In this document: piece after piece, positions 15,818 through 24,495 of the stretch | Layout: every line of letters begins with the position of its first letter | Numbering within the stretch: the stretch's first letter is position 1 | Assembly (NCBI RefSeq): GCF_001808185.1 | Contig: NZ_CP017668.1 | Location: forward strand, 1,922,001 to 1,986,000 | DNA from: Jeongeupia sp. USM3 | GTDB lineage: Bacteria; Pseudomonadota; Gammaproteobacteria; Burkholderiales; Chitinibacteraceae | Reading direction: 5' to 3' | Length of the DNA stretch: 64,000 nt | Made by a program: the position numbers and the translations under genes | Notes under the pieces: model-generated | Seen by the model: the letters and a program-made list of their open reading frames with translations, nothing else | What the model was told of the DNA's origin: nothing | The model's database searches: none

Positions 15818-16840
15818 ATGGCACTGAACGTTTTCTACGACAAAGATTGTGACATCTCGATCATCCGCGGCAAGAAGGTCGCGATCATCGGCTACGGCTC
15901 GCAAGGCCACGCCCACGCCTGCAACCTGAAGGATTCGGGCGTCGACGTCACCGTCGGCCTGCGCGCTGGTTCGGCCACCGTCAAGAAAGCCGAAGCCCAC
16001 GGCCTGAAGGTCACCGACGTGAAGACCGCCGTTGCCGGCGCCGACGTGGTGATGATCCTGACCCCGGACGAATTCCAGTCGCAGCTGTACAAGAACGAGA
16101 TCGAGCCGAACATCAAGCAGGGCGCCACGCTGGCGTTCGCACACGGCTTCGCGATCCACTACAACCAGGTCGTGCCGCGCAAGGATCTGGACGTGATCAT
16201 GGTTGCACCGAAGGCCCCGGGCCACACCGTGCGCTCCGAGTTCGTCCGTGGCGGCGGCGTACCCGACCTGGTCGCGATCTTCCAGGACGCATCGGGCAAG
16301 GCCAAGCAGACCGCCCTGTCGTACGCTTCGGGCGTGGGCGGCGGCCGGACCGGCATCATCGAAACCACCTTCAAGGACGAGACCGAAACCGACCTGTTCG
16401 GCGAACAGGCCGTGCTGTGCGGTGGCGCCGTCGAGCTGGTGAAGATGGGTTACGAAACCCTGGTCGAAGCCGGCTACGAGCCGGAAATGGCCTACTTCGA
16501 GTGCCTGCACGAGCTGAAGCTGATCGTCGACCTGATGTTCGAAGGCGGCATCGCCAACATGAACTACTCGATCTCGAACAACGCCGAGTATGGCGAGTAC
16601 GTGACCGGCCCGAAGGTGATCAACGAAGAATCGCGCAAGGCCATGCGCCAGGCGCTGAAGAACATCCAGACCGGCGAGTACGCCAAGCAGTTCATCCTGG
16701 AAGGCCAGACCAACTACGCGTCGATGACCGCTGCCCGTCGCAACAACGCGGCGCACGGCATCGAAGTCGTCGGCGCCAAGCTGCGCGCGATGATGCCGTG
16801 GATCCAGGCCAACAAGATCGTCGACCAGTCGAAGAACTGA
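15818..16840 (+). CDS. ilvC: Ketol-acid reductoisomerase (NADP+)
   Basis: A 340-residue class I ketol-acid reductoisomerase, the second step of branched-chain amino-acid synthesis. The N-terminal Rossmann motif is GYGSQGHAHACNLKDSG, and metal-binding acidic residues follow in DETETDLFGEQAVLCGG and CLHELKLIVDLM. The start ATG has TAGGAG upstream; 11 extra in-frame codons are open before it but lack a ribosome site. Third gene of ilvBNC, followed by a clear terminator. Confidence 0.95.
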   Translation: MALNVFYDKDCDISIIRGKKVAIIGYGSQGHAHACNLKDSGVDVTVGLRAGSATVKKAEAHGLKVTDVKTAVAGADVVMILTPDEFQSQLYKNEIEPNIKQGATLAFAHGFAIHYNQVVPRKDLDVIMVAPKAPGHTVRSEFVRGGGVPDLVAIFQDASGKAKQTALSYASGVGGGRTGIIETTFKDETETDLFGEQAVLCGGAVELVKMGYETLVEAGYEPEMAYFECLHELKLIVDLMFEGGIANMNYSISNNAEYGEYVTGPKVINEESRKAMRQALKNIQTGEYAKQFILEGQTNYASMTAARRNNAAHGIEVVGAKLRAMMPWIQANKIVDQSKN

Positions 16841-16865
16841 TCCGGATTCGACGCATCACCCGAAA

Positions 16866-16892
16866 CGGCCAGCATTCGCTGGCCGGTTTTTT
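16866..16892 (+). terminator. Rho-independent terminator after ilvC
   Basis: Stem CGGCCAGC / GCTGGCCG with an ATTC loop followed by six T. It ends the ilvBNC transcript. Confidence 0.9.
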
Positions 16893-16909
16893 ATGTCCGG
16901 AGCCCCCGC

Positions 16910-17482
16910 ATGTATCCGCAGCTCGACACCCCGCGCCTGTCGCTCGGCGCGTTCAATCCCGAGGATGCGTCGCGGGTACAGTCGCTCGCCGGCATGTTCG
17001 AGGTCGCCGATACCACCGCCTCGATCCCGCATCCCTACCCGGACGGTGCCGCCGCAGCATGGATCGCCCAGCATCCGACGTTCTGGCGCGCCGGGCTTGC
17101 GCTGCCGCTGGCCATCCGCCGGCGCGACGACGGGCTGCTGCTCGGCGCCATCGGCTTGCAAAGCCTCGATAGCGTCCCCGAGCTCGGTTTCTGGCTGGGT
17201 CTGCCGTTCTGGGGTCGGGGCTATGCGACCGAGGCCGCACTCGCCCTGTGCGATTTCGCCTTCGCCAGTCTGCCGATCAACCAGCTCGTCGGGCGCCATC
17301 TGGAGCGCAATCCGGCGTCCGGCCGCGTGCAGCGGAAACTCGGCATGGACCGCGTCGGCGAATCCCATGCTGTCGTTTGCGGTCGGCATCATGAAGTGGT
17401 CATCCATTACCAGATCGAGCGAGCAACATGGCAAACGCTTCACCAAACTGACGACAAGCCGACCATAACAGTTCGGCAATGA
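16910..17482 (+). CDS. GNAT family N-acetyltransferase (RimJ/RimL-like)
   Basis: A 190-residue acetyltransferase of the RimJ/RimL subgroup: N-terminal LDTPRLSLGAF, core strands LGAIGLQSL and LGFWLGLPFWGRGYATEAA, which contains the acetyl-CoA binding GRGYA loop, and the ERNPASGRVQRKLGM helix. The substrate is unknown. It has its own GGAG site 17 bp after the ilvC terminator and no operon partner. Confidence 0.85.
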   Translation: MYPQLDTPRLSLGAFNPEDASRVQSLAGMFEVADTTASIPHPYPDGAAAAWIAQHPTFWRAGLALPLAIRRRDDGLLLGAIGLQSLDSVPELGFWLGLPFWGRGYATEAALALCDFAFASLPINQLVGRHLERNPASGRVQRKLGMDRVGESHAVVCGRHHEVVIHYQIERATWQTLHQTDDKPTITVRQ

Positions 17483-17693
17483 AACGGGCATAACACCCTC
17501 GGGAAATCACCAATGTCGGGGCTGCTGGCACGGGCATAGAGTCCGCCGATCCCTCCCCGGACCGTCCCGCTGCGCCCGCCTACCCGGCGGAGCATCGCCC
17601 CCCGGTCCAGCTGACCCTATCGGGTTTCTGCCAAGTGATCCCGTCCACCGGGCCACGGCCCGCGGCCGTCGCCCTTGCAGAAGTCGCCCCGTC

Positions 17694-19091
17694 ATGAGTC
17701 TTTTCCGTACAAAAAACATCGATGCACTGATCGCATCCACCGCCGGCAGCACCGGCGGCCTCAAGCGCGTGCTCGGCCCGCTCGACCTCGTCCTGATGGG
17801 TATCGGCGCCATCATCGGCACCGGCATCTTCGTGCTCACCGGCACCGGAGCACTGACCGCCGGCCCGGCGCTGACCCTGTCCTTCGTCGTCGCGGCGATG
17901 GCCTGCGGCTTTGCCGCACTGTGCTACGCCGAATTCGCCTCGGCCATCCCGGTCTCGGGCTCGGTCTACACCTATTCGTACGCCACGCTCGGCGAAATCG
18001 TCGCCTGGATGATCGGCTGGGACCTGATGCTCGAATACGGCCTGGCCGCATCGGCGGTCTCGGTCGGCTGGTCGGGCTACTTCCAGTCGCTGATCGGCGG
18101 TTTCGGCCTGCATCTGCCGACGCTGCTGACCGCCGCGCCGGGCGCAGTCCCGGGCGAAACCACGCTGTTCAACCTACCTGCCTTCGCCATCATGCTGGCG
18201 ATCACCGCGCTGCTGTCGGTCGGCGTGCAGGGCTTTGCCAAGCTGAACAACCTGATGGTGGCGATCAAGGTCGGCATCGTGCTGCTGTTCATCGTCGTCG
18301 GCGCCGGCTACGTCAAGCCGGCGAACTGGGCGCCGTTCATGCCGTTCGGCTTCTCCGGCGTGTTCAGCGCCGCGGCGCTGGTGTTCTTCGCCTTCATCGG
18401 CTTCGACGCGGTCACCTCGGCCGCCGAGGAGGTGAAGAATCCGAAACGCGACCTGCCGATCGGCATCATCGGTTCGCTGGCCGTCTGCACCGTCCTGTAC
18501 GTGATCGTTTCGGCAATCATGACCGGCATCGTGCCCTACCCGAAGTTCGCCGGCATCGACCACCCGGTATCGCTGGCGCTGCAGTACGCCGGGCAGAACT
18601 GGGTTGCCGGCTTCATCGACCTCGGCGCCATCCTCGGCATGACCACGGTGATTCTGGTGATGGCCTACGGCCAGAGCCGGGTGATCTTCGCCATGAGCCG
18701 CGACGGCCTGCTGCCGCCGGTACTGTCAAAGGTCCACCCGCGCTTTTCGACGCCGTTCGTCACCACCTGGGTCATCGGCATCGTGTTTTCGCTGTTCGCC
18801 GCGCTGGTACCGCTGAACGTGCTCGCCGAGCTGATCAATATCGGCACGCTCGCGGCATTCTCGCTGATCTCGATCGCCGTGCTGGTACTGCGCAAGACCA
18901 AGCCGGACCTGCACCGCGCGTTCCGCTGCCCGGGCGTGCCGGTCGTACCGCTGCTGGCGGTCGGCTTCTGCGTCTTCCTGATGCTGCATCTGCAATCCAT
19001 CACCTGGATGGCGTTCGGCGTCTGGCTGAGCATCGGCTTTGTCGTGTACTTCGCCTACGCCCGCCGGCGCTCGCTGCTGCACCCTCGCTAA
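17694..19091 (+). CDS. APC family amino-acid permease
   Basis: A 465-residue inner-membrane permease of the amino acid-polyamine-organocation family with about 12 membrane segments. The first carries the unwound substrate-site motif GIGAIIGTGIFVLTG. The block FAFIGFDAVTSAAEEVKNP is typical of the cationic amino-acid transporter (CAT/YfnA) branch, so a basic or neutral amino acid is likely. It stands alone, with 211 gene-free bp upstream and a terminator downstream. Confidence 0.9.
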   Translation: MSLFRTKNIDALIASTAGSTGGLKRVLGPLDLVLMGIGAIIGTGIFVLTGTGALTAGPALTLSFVVAAMACGFAALCYAEFASAIPVSGSVYTYSYATLGEIVAWMIGWDLMLEYGLAASAVSVGWSGYFQSLIGGFGLHLPTLLTAAPGAVPGETTLFNLPAFAIMLAITALLSVGVQGFAKLNNLMVAIKVGIVLLFIVVGAGYVKPANWAPFMPFGFSGVFSAAALVFFAFIGFDAVTSAAEEVKNPKRDLPIGIIGSLAVCTVLYVIVSAIMTGIVPYPKFAGIDHPVSLALQYAGQNWVAGFIDLGAILGMTTVILVMAYGQSRVIFAMSRDGLLPPVLSKVHPRFSTPFVTTWVIGIVFSLFAALVPLNVLAELINIGTLAAFSLISIAVLVLRKTKPDLHRAFRCPGVPVVPLLAVGFCVFLMLHLQSITWMAFGVWLSIGFVVYFAYARRRSLLHPR

Positions 19092-19107
19092 ACGCACATT
19101 GCCCCTC

Positions 19108-19133
19108 AAAAGCCGCTCACGAGCGGCTTTTTT
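19108..19133 (+). terminator. Terminator after the permease
   Basis: Self-complementary AAAGCCGCTC / GAGCGGCTTT followed by T residues, 17 bp after the permease stop. Confidence 0.9.
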
Positions 19134-19309
19134 ACATCCACAGAAAGAATCAATGGTTTTTCTATTGGGAAAGTACTGCTATAGAGAAACGAAAGGGACC
19201 AGCCAATTTCATGCAATCAAATGCATCATCCAGCCACTGAGCGCAACAAGCCCGGTGCTAACGGATGCAGACGTGTCCCGGTCAGTCGAAACCCCGCTCA
19301 GGAACGTAC

Positions 19310-20638
19310 ATGGACCCACGCATCTGCACCGTCCCGCTCACGGTCATGGCACTCTCGTGCCAGTTCGCTTTTGCCACGACACCGCCCGCCAAGCCCAAGC
19401 CCAAGACGCAGATCGAACAGCTCAGGCAAGCCAACCAGCAGCAGGCCGCCAAGCTGGCCGCGCTCGAGGCGCAGATCCAGTCACTGCAGAAGACGGTCAG
19501 CGAGCTCAACAGCAAGTTCGCACTCGTCGCCGCGCCGGCTGCGGCGCAGGTCACCCGCAATGCGGCAGCGCCCACCGTCGTCGCCAGCAACCAGGCCCCG
19601 CAGGCTGCAGTCGCCCCGCCCCGCCCGTTGCTGCCGCCGCTGCCACCGGCTGCCGAGCCGGAAACCAAGACCTCCGGCGACGCGCCCAAGAGCGTCGAAG
19701 ACATCTATCAGGCAGCCAGCGGCTTCTCGAGCAGCCGTTACTCGTTCGAAGCCGGGCTGACCTACTCGCACTACGATACCCGCGAGCTCAAGCTCAACGG
19801 CTTTCTGGCGCTCGACTCGATCTTCCTCGGCAATATCAATCTCGACCGCACCAAGCAGGACACCTACACGCTGGACCTGACCGGCCGCTATTCGCCGACA
19901 CCGCGCTGGCAGTTCGAGATCAGCGCGCCGATCGTTGCCAGACATGCCAATTACTTCTCGGGCGGTGCCGGCGGCGCCAGCACATCGCTCTCGGAAGGCA
20001 CGGTATCGCGTTCGCCCAAGCTCGGCGACGTCACCGTCGGCGTCGCCTACAAGCTGCTGCAGGAAACCACCGACATACCGGACACGACGGTCAGCGTGAA
20101 CGTGCGCACACCGACCGGCAAGGAGCCCTACGGCATCAAGCTCCGGGAAGTCGACGACAGCCAGGGCAACCTGATGATCCCGACCGAGCTGCCGACCGGC
20201 AACGGCGCCTGGGGGGTCACGACCGGCCTCGCGCTGGTGAAAACGGTCGACCCGGCGGTGATCTTCGGCAATATCGGCTACACCTATTATTTCAAGAACA
20301 GCTACGACGACATCAGCTCCAATGCCGACACCATCCAGCCCGGCGACGTCCAGCAAGGCAGCAGCCTGCAGTTCGGCGCGGGTACGGCTTTCGCGCTGAA
20401 CGAAAAGCTCAGCCTCGGCCTGTCGTATTCGCAGCAGCTCGTCCGCAAGAGCCGGGTTCGCGGCGAGGGCGGGCCCTGGTCCGACGTCACCGGCAGCGAC
20501 GCCAATGTCGCCACCTTCAACGTCGGCATGACCTACGCCGTCAGCAAGAACCTATCCATCATCCCCAACCTTGCGATAGGCCTTACCCCTGAAGCGGCGA
20601 ACTACGCCATTTCTCTCAAGATGCCCTACAACTTCTGA
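19310..20638 (+). CDS. fapF: FapF-like outer-membrane secretion pore (locus 2)
   Basis: A 442-residue outer-membrane protein laid out like Pseudomonas FapF: signal peptide (to about residue 22), a coiled coil of heptads at about 30-65 (TQIEQLRQANQQQAAKLAAL onward), an Ala/Pro linker, then from residue 135 about twelve beta strands ending in a C-terminal Phe (LKMPYNF). FapF is a trimeric barrel whose coiled coil gates export of Fap subunits. Blocks TELPTGNGAWG and DPAVIFG are shared with the barrel at 6355-7644. AGGAACGTAC precedes the ATG. It lies upstream of the second VpsR-like gene and convergent with the fapA-E-like operon, unlike Pseudomonas where fapF closes the operon. Confidence 0.82.
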   Translation: MDPRICTVPLTVMALSCQFAFATTPPAKPKPKTQIEQLRQANQQQAAKLAALEAQIQSLQKTVSELNSKFALVAAPAAAQVTRNAAAPTVVASNQAPQAAVAPPRPLLPPLPPAAEPETKTSGDAPKSVEDIYQAASGFSSSRYSFEAGLTYSHYDTRELKLNGFLALDSIFLGNINLDRTKQDTYTLDLTGRYSPTPRWQFEISAPIVARHANYFSGGAGGASTSLSEGTVSRSPKLGDVTVGVAYKLLQETTDIPDTTVSVNVRTPTGKEPYGIKLREVDDSQGNLMIPTELPTGNGAWGVTTGLALVKTVDPAVIFGNIGYTYYFKNSYDDISSNADTIQPGDVQQGSSLQFGAGTAFALNEKLSLGLSYSQQLVRKSRVRGEGGPWSDVTGSDANVATFNVGMTYAVSKNLSIIPNLAIGLTPEAANYAISLKMPYNF

Positions 20639-20673
20639 GATCCGATACGCCGGATCGAGGGCGGAGATAGAGC

Positions 20674-22071
20674 ATGAGCATTGCGGACAAGTTTCTTTTT
20701 CAGGTTGGCGGCAACGTCAAGGAGCCGTGGCATTCCGTTCTCAGCGCGTCGGGCTGGCAGATGATGCACATCCCCGACGCACAGCGGCTGACCGGCGTGC
20801 GCCATGTCGGCAACGCCACGGTCGGGCTGATTTACGCCGATGAAGCATTGCTGCCCAAGCTGGGCAAGCTGGCGTCGCAGTTCGCCAAGCACGATCTCGC
20901 CTGGATCCTGCTGGTCGAACAGCGTCTGGTCGGCAGCCCTGCGGTGGCCCGGTTCATCGACGAATTCTGTTACGACTACCACAGCCTGCCGGTCAATCCC
21001 GGTGTACTGATCGTCACGCTCGGCCGCGCGCACGGCATGGTGACGCTGCACCGCACGCAACAGACCAGCGACAACGAATACCAGAGCGAGATCATCGGCG
21101 AGCATCCGAGCATCCAGCGCATCCGCCGCGATATCCGCAAGATTGCGCCGACCGACGTCAACGTGCTGATCAGCGGCGAATCGGGCACCGGCAAGGAACT
21201 GATCGCCCGCGCGCTGCATCAGCAATCGCCGCGCGCCGACGCACCGTTCATCGCCGTCAACTGCGGCAGCCTGCCGGCCAACCTGGTGCAGTCCGAACTG
21301 TTCGGCCACGAACGTGGCGCCTTCACCGGCGCGTCGGAAAAACGCATCGGACGGATCGAGGCCGCCGACAAGGGCACGCTGTTTCTCGACGAAATCGGCG
21401 ACATGACCTTCGATACCCAGATCAACCTGCTGCGCTTTTTGCAGGAAGGGATCATCGACCGGGTTGGCGGCAACACTTCGATTCGCGTCAACGCGCGCGT
21501 CATTTCGGCCACCCACGTCGACCTGCCCAAGGCGATTGCCCTGAGTCGTTTCCGTGAAGACCTGTTCTACCGGCTCAACGTCTGCCGCCTGCACCTGCCG
21601 CCACTGCGCGAACGGCATAGCGACATCCTGCCGATTGCCCATTACCTGCTCGATTTTCACGCCGGGCGCCTCGGCGTGCCGCGCAAGCGGCTGTCGACCG
21701 AGACCGGTCGTGCCATGGTGGGTTATTCATGGCCCGGCAATGTTCGCGAGCTGACCAACCGCATCTGCCAGGGTCTGGTCATGGCCAGCGGCCGGCATAT
21801 CAAACCGCAGGACATGGGGCTCAATCCGGGGGCACCGTTCGAAAGCCGGACGCTGGAAAAGGCCCGCAAGGAGGCCGAGCGCGATGCGGTCAGGATGGCG
21901 CTGGCGCTGCACAACGGCAGCAACGTCAAGGCCGCGCAGGAGCTGGGGGTTTCGCGCGCGACCTTTTACCGGCTGATGCAGCGCCACCTGGGCGTGACGC
22001 TGGAGGGCGGCGAAGCGCTGGGCACCGCGGCCGAGAATGCCGGTTCCAGCGGTGACGATGCCTCGTCGTGA
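20674..22071 (+). CDS. VpsR-like sigma-54-dependent activator (locus 2)
   Basis: A 465-residue paralogue of the regulator at 4946-6283. The N-terminal receiver-like domain has VGLIYADEA at the acceptor strand, so an Asp is nearby, unlike its paralogue. Both regulators share DYH-[TS]-LP at about residue 105. The AAA+ domain has GESGTGKEL, the sigma-54 loop GAFTGA and Walker B GTLFLDEIGDM; a Fis-type helix-turn-helix follows (KAAQELGVSRATFYRLM) with a 20-residue acidic tail. GGAG precedes the ATG. It lies 35 bp after fapF-like and converges on the fapE-like gene. It probably drives the sigma-54 promoter at 25620-25635. Cyclic di-GMP control by analogy with Vibrio VpsR is inference. Confidence 0.85.
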   Translation: MSIADKFLFQVGGNVKEPWHSVLSASGWQMMHIPDAQRLTGVRHVGNATVGLIYADEALLPKLGKLASQFAKHDLAWILLVEQRLVGSPAVARFIDEFCYDYHSLPVNPGVLIVTLGRAHGMVTLHRTQQTSDNEYQSEIIGEHPSIQRIRRDIRKIAPTDVNVLISGESGTGKELIARALHQQSPRADAPFIAVNCGSLPANLVQSELFGHERGAFTGASEKRIGRIEAADKGTLFLDEIGDMTFDTQINLLRFLQEGIIDRVGGNTSIRVNARVISATHVDLPKAIALSRFREDLFYRLNVCRLHLPPLRERHSDILPIAHYLLDFHAGRLGVPRKRLSTETGRAMVGYSWPGNVRELTNRICQGLVMASGRHIKPQDMGLNPGAPFESRTLEKARKEAERDAVRMALALHNGSNVKAAQELGVSRATFYRLMQRHLGVTLEGGEALGTAAENAGSSGDDASS

Positions 22072-22083
22072 GGCACCTGCCGG

Positions 22084-22773
22084 TCAGCGCAGCCCCTGCG
22101 TCAGCGACGGAATCCAGTTCTCCACCGCAGCGCGTCCGATCGCACCGGGCTTGAGTCCGATCACGATCTGCATTGCATTGCTGACCTTGAAGCCATCACC
22201 GTTGACCTTCGCCATCTGCGACAGCTTGCCACCGCCGATCGACTGCGATGCAACCCCGGCAAGGCCGCCATTGACCGTCAGTGCCAGCGCGTCACCATTT
22301 TCCGGAACGAGCGTGGGGACCAGCCGCCAGCCCTCGGCCATCGACGGTGTGGCCTTGAGATCACCTTCGGTCAGTTGAATCTGCGCCACGTTATGGGCCA
22401 CATTGCCGCTGCCGGCAACCTGGTTCAGCTGGGCTACGCCCTTTACGTCGATTGCCTGGCCGCCGGGGAGACTGCTGACCACGCCGCCCGACGCATCGTT
22501 CAACTGGTAACGGCTGATGGTTGCACTCCGGTCCGCACCGATATTCAGCGTGACGGCACCGCCCACCTTGGCGCCATCCGGCCGGGTCCAGACCGAGGCC
22601 AGCTGCACGCCGAAATGCAGGACTTCGCCGGCGCTGAGATAACGGCCGCGCAACTGGGACAGGGCCTGGTCGTCCAGCGTGGAAAGCATCAGCGGACTCG
22701 TCGTCGGCTGCACGGCCAATGCGGGTGCGATGACCGTCGCCGCCGCAACACCCAACCAGTATTGCTTGTTCAT
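22084..22773 (-). CDS. fapE: FapE-like exported protein (locus 2)
   Basis: A 229-residue exported protein, last gene of the fap-like operon. The signal peptide is about 20 residues (cleavage near PALA-VQP). LDDQALSQLRGRYL and FGVQLASVW are near the mature N-terminus. Residues 102-124 (GVAQLNQVAGSGNVAHNVAQ) repeat the motif of the subunit encoded at 24496-25110, so this protein carries one amyloid-type unit. In Pseudomonas, FapE is a minor component found in the fibres and acts in export. The start is the ATG preceded by GAGGGG. The FapE call rests on order after FapD, size and this repeat. Confidence 0.75.
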   Translation of the reverse strand: MNKQYWLGVAAATVIAPALAVQPTTSPLMLSTLDDQALSQLRGRYLSAGEVLHFGVQLASVWTRPDGAKVGGAVTLNIGADRSATISRYQLNDASGGVVSSLPGGQAIDVKGVAQLNQVAGSGNVAHNVAQIQLTEGDLKATPSMAEGWRLVPTLVPENGDALALTVNGGLAGVASQSIGGGKLSQMAKVNGDGFKVSNAMQIVIGLKPGAIGRAAVENWIPSLTQGLR

Positions 22774-22797
22774 ATTCCCCTCGCTCTCCGATCGCAA

Positions 22798-23478
22798 TCA
22801 GAAAAAATCGCTGTGCAGGAAGCCGTACTCGATCAGTTCGGCGGTTGGAACGGGTTGCGCCGCATTGATCCCGGACCGGGCCGACAGCGCCGGTGCGACA
22901 CGGACCAGCGGGTTGTCCACGCGGTAGCCCTGGCCCACGACCGCCAGCAGCACGCCGCTCCACTGCGACGCGAACTCTTCCATGCTGATCGCCCGGTTCC
23001 CGACCGACGGATCAGCAACGTAGACGGTATCTGCCGTGGCCTTGCGGACCACGACGAAATGCTTGTAGCCATTGGTATCGAGCAGCGTGATTGCCGGGAT
23101 CTTCAGCGCCGGCAACGCTTCCAGCGGCAATTTGTATCCTTTGCTGCGGAAACCCAGCGCTTCGACATAGCGCTTCATGTCGAGCATCGAGAAGCCGAGC
23201 TTGCGGACGGTCTCCTGGTCTGCTTCGCCCATCATGCCCTTGAGTACGACCTCTTCAGGCGCATCGAGCCCGTAGGCGTAGCGCAGGATCGTCGCCAGGG
23301 TGGCGGCACCGCAGCTGAAATCGGTTTTTTGTTCAATGACATTGGCAAAGCGCGCCTCGCGCAGGCTTTTTACCTTGAGTTGCGGCCGGATCGCACCAGT
23401 GAAACCCGGTACCGGCATATCGGCGGCACCGGCGGGAATCGCCAGCGCCAGCAGCAGAAGAGTCAGGATCGGTTTCAT
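22798..23478 (-). CDS. fapD: C39-type cysteine peptidase, FapD-like (locus 2)
   Basis: A 226-residue exported peptidase of family C39. After a signal peptide (to about residue 18) come the catalytic Gln/Cys in EQKTDFSCGAATLATIL, His in NGYKHFVVVRK and Asp in VADPSVG. There is no ATPase domain, which separates it from bacteriocin exporters and matches FapD. FapD is required for production of Fap fibres. The paralogue at 8396-9094 shares the same three active-site blocks and GFSMxDMKxYVExLGF. It lies between the FapC-like subunit (55 bp) and FapE-like gene (24 bp). Confidence 0.88.
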   Translation of the reverse strand: MKPILTLLLLALAIPAGAADMPVPGFTGAIRPQLKVKSLREARFANVIEQKTDFSCGAATLATILRYAYGLDAPEEVVLKGMMGEADQETVRKLGFSMLDMKRYVEALGFRSKGYKLPLEALPALKIPAITLLDTNGYKHFVVVRKATADTVYVADPSVGNRAISMEEFASQWSGVLLAVVGQGYRVDNPLVRVAPALSARSGINAAQPVPTAELIEYGFLHSDFF

Positions 23479-23533
23479 GATGAGCAGGATGCGAAGGGTT
23501 GCCCCTTCGCATCCACACCTCCTGCGTCGTTGG

Positions 23534-24406
23534 TTAGAACGCCGCGGCGATCGCGAGGCTGTTGGCTTGCTGGTTGCCGATACCGGCTGCCGAGTTCACC
23601 CCGATGTTGCCGACGGCGCCAATCACAGAAGCGTTGATGCCGGCAAGGTTGTCGAGGAAGAAGCCCTGGACGGTATCGTTGTGGTCGCTGATCTGCAGGC
23701 CACCGGCGGTTGCCACCGCCAGCGCGCCGTGGTTGACCGCAGCGATCGAGGCGATATTGGCTTGCTGGTTGCCGACACCTGCAGCCACGTTCGCGCCGAT
23801 GTTGCCAGCCACGCCAAGAAGGCTGCCGTTAACGCCTGCGGCAGTGCTCGGCAGGATCGGCACGATGCTGAACACGAAGGAATCGTTCAGCTCGCTGTTT
23901 TGCTCGTAGTTGGCCACAGCAGTCGAGACGCCAACTGCAACCGTCCCAAAGAGCCCCGGGATCCCGAACAGGCCGCCGATGACCGGCGCCGAAGTCGTGC
24001 TGGCCAGAGCCAGCGAGTTGGCCTGCTGGTTGCCGTTGCCGGCAGCCGAGTTCATGCCCAGGTTGCCGACGACACCGATACCGGACAGGTTGATCCCGGC
24101 AGCCGAGGTGCCGACGATCAGGCTGTTGTTGTCGATGCTCTTTTGTGCGGTGAACACCGTCGCATCGGCCGCCGTGGAGCCCAGCACCAGCGCGCCGCCC
24201 AACACGAGCGCGTTCACATCGACGTTGCTGGACGCGTTGTCCACCATGGTCTTGGTGTAGCTCAGTTCGTTACTGATCACGGCGGTATCGACGATCACCG
24301 ACAGCTTGAGGGCTGCCTCGAGATCGAGGTCATCCGCCTCGGCAAAGGCAACGCCCGACATGCTGGCGAAAACGGCGGCGACTGCGGTGAGTTTCAGGGT
24401 TTTCAT
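23534..24406 (-). CDS. fapC: FapC-like functional-amyloid major subunit (locus 2)
   Basis: A 290-residue exported protein (signal peptide 1-22) with three imperfect 32-residue repeats at about 104-136, 190-222 and 256-288. Each contains GN-[IL]-G-x-N-x-AAG-x-GNQQAN. The last reads GVNSAAGIGNQQ and fits the published FapC/FapB signature GVNxAAGxxNxQ exactly. Linkers of about 54 and 33 residues separate the repeats, and the protein ends directly in the third, as FapC does. Bulk residues are Ala, Gly, Val, Asn and Ser with no Cys, as in fibre subunits. GAGGAG precedes the ATG at 24406. Third gene of the operon. Very likely the main amyloid fibre protein. Confidence 0.87.
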   Translation of the reverse strand: MKTLKLTAVAAVFASMSGVAFAEADDLDLEAALKLSVIVDTAVISNELSYTKTMVDNASSNVDVNALVLGGALVLGSTAADATVFTAQKSIDNNSLIVGTSAAGINLSGIGVVGNLGMNSAAGNGNQQANSLALASTTSAPVIGGLFGIPGLFGTVAVGVSTAVANYEQNSELNDSFVFSIVPILPSTAAGVNGSLLGVAGNIGANVAAGVGNQQANIASIAAVNHGALAVATAGGLQISDHNDTVQGFFLDNLAGINASVIGAVGNIGVNSAAGIGNQQANSLAIAAAF

Positions 24407-24495
24407 TTTGCTTCTCCTCAATGCTTAAGAAAGTGCTGCATGGACAAAACAAAACAACTGCCTAGGGACTACACGAGCGACCTGTCTACAGGCCG

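Noticed and set aside
19160..19185. TTGGGAAAGTACTGCT upstream of the FapF-like gene as a sigma-54 promoter
   Set aside because: GG and GC are 9 rather than 10 bases apart, which abolishes sigma-54 recognition in known promoters.
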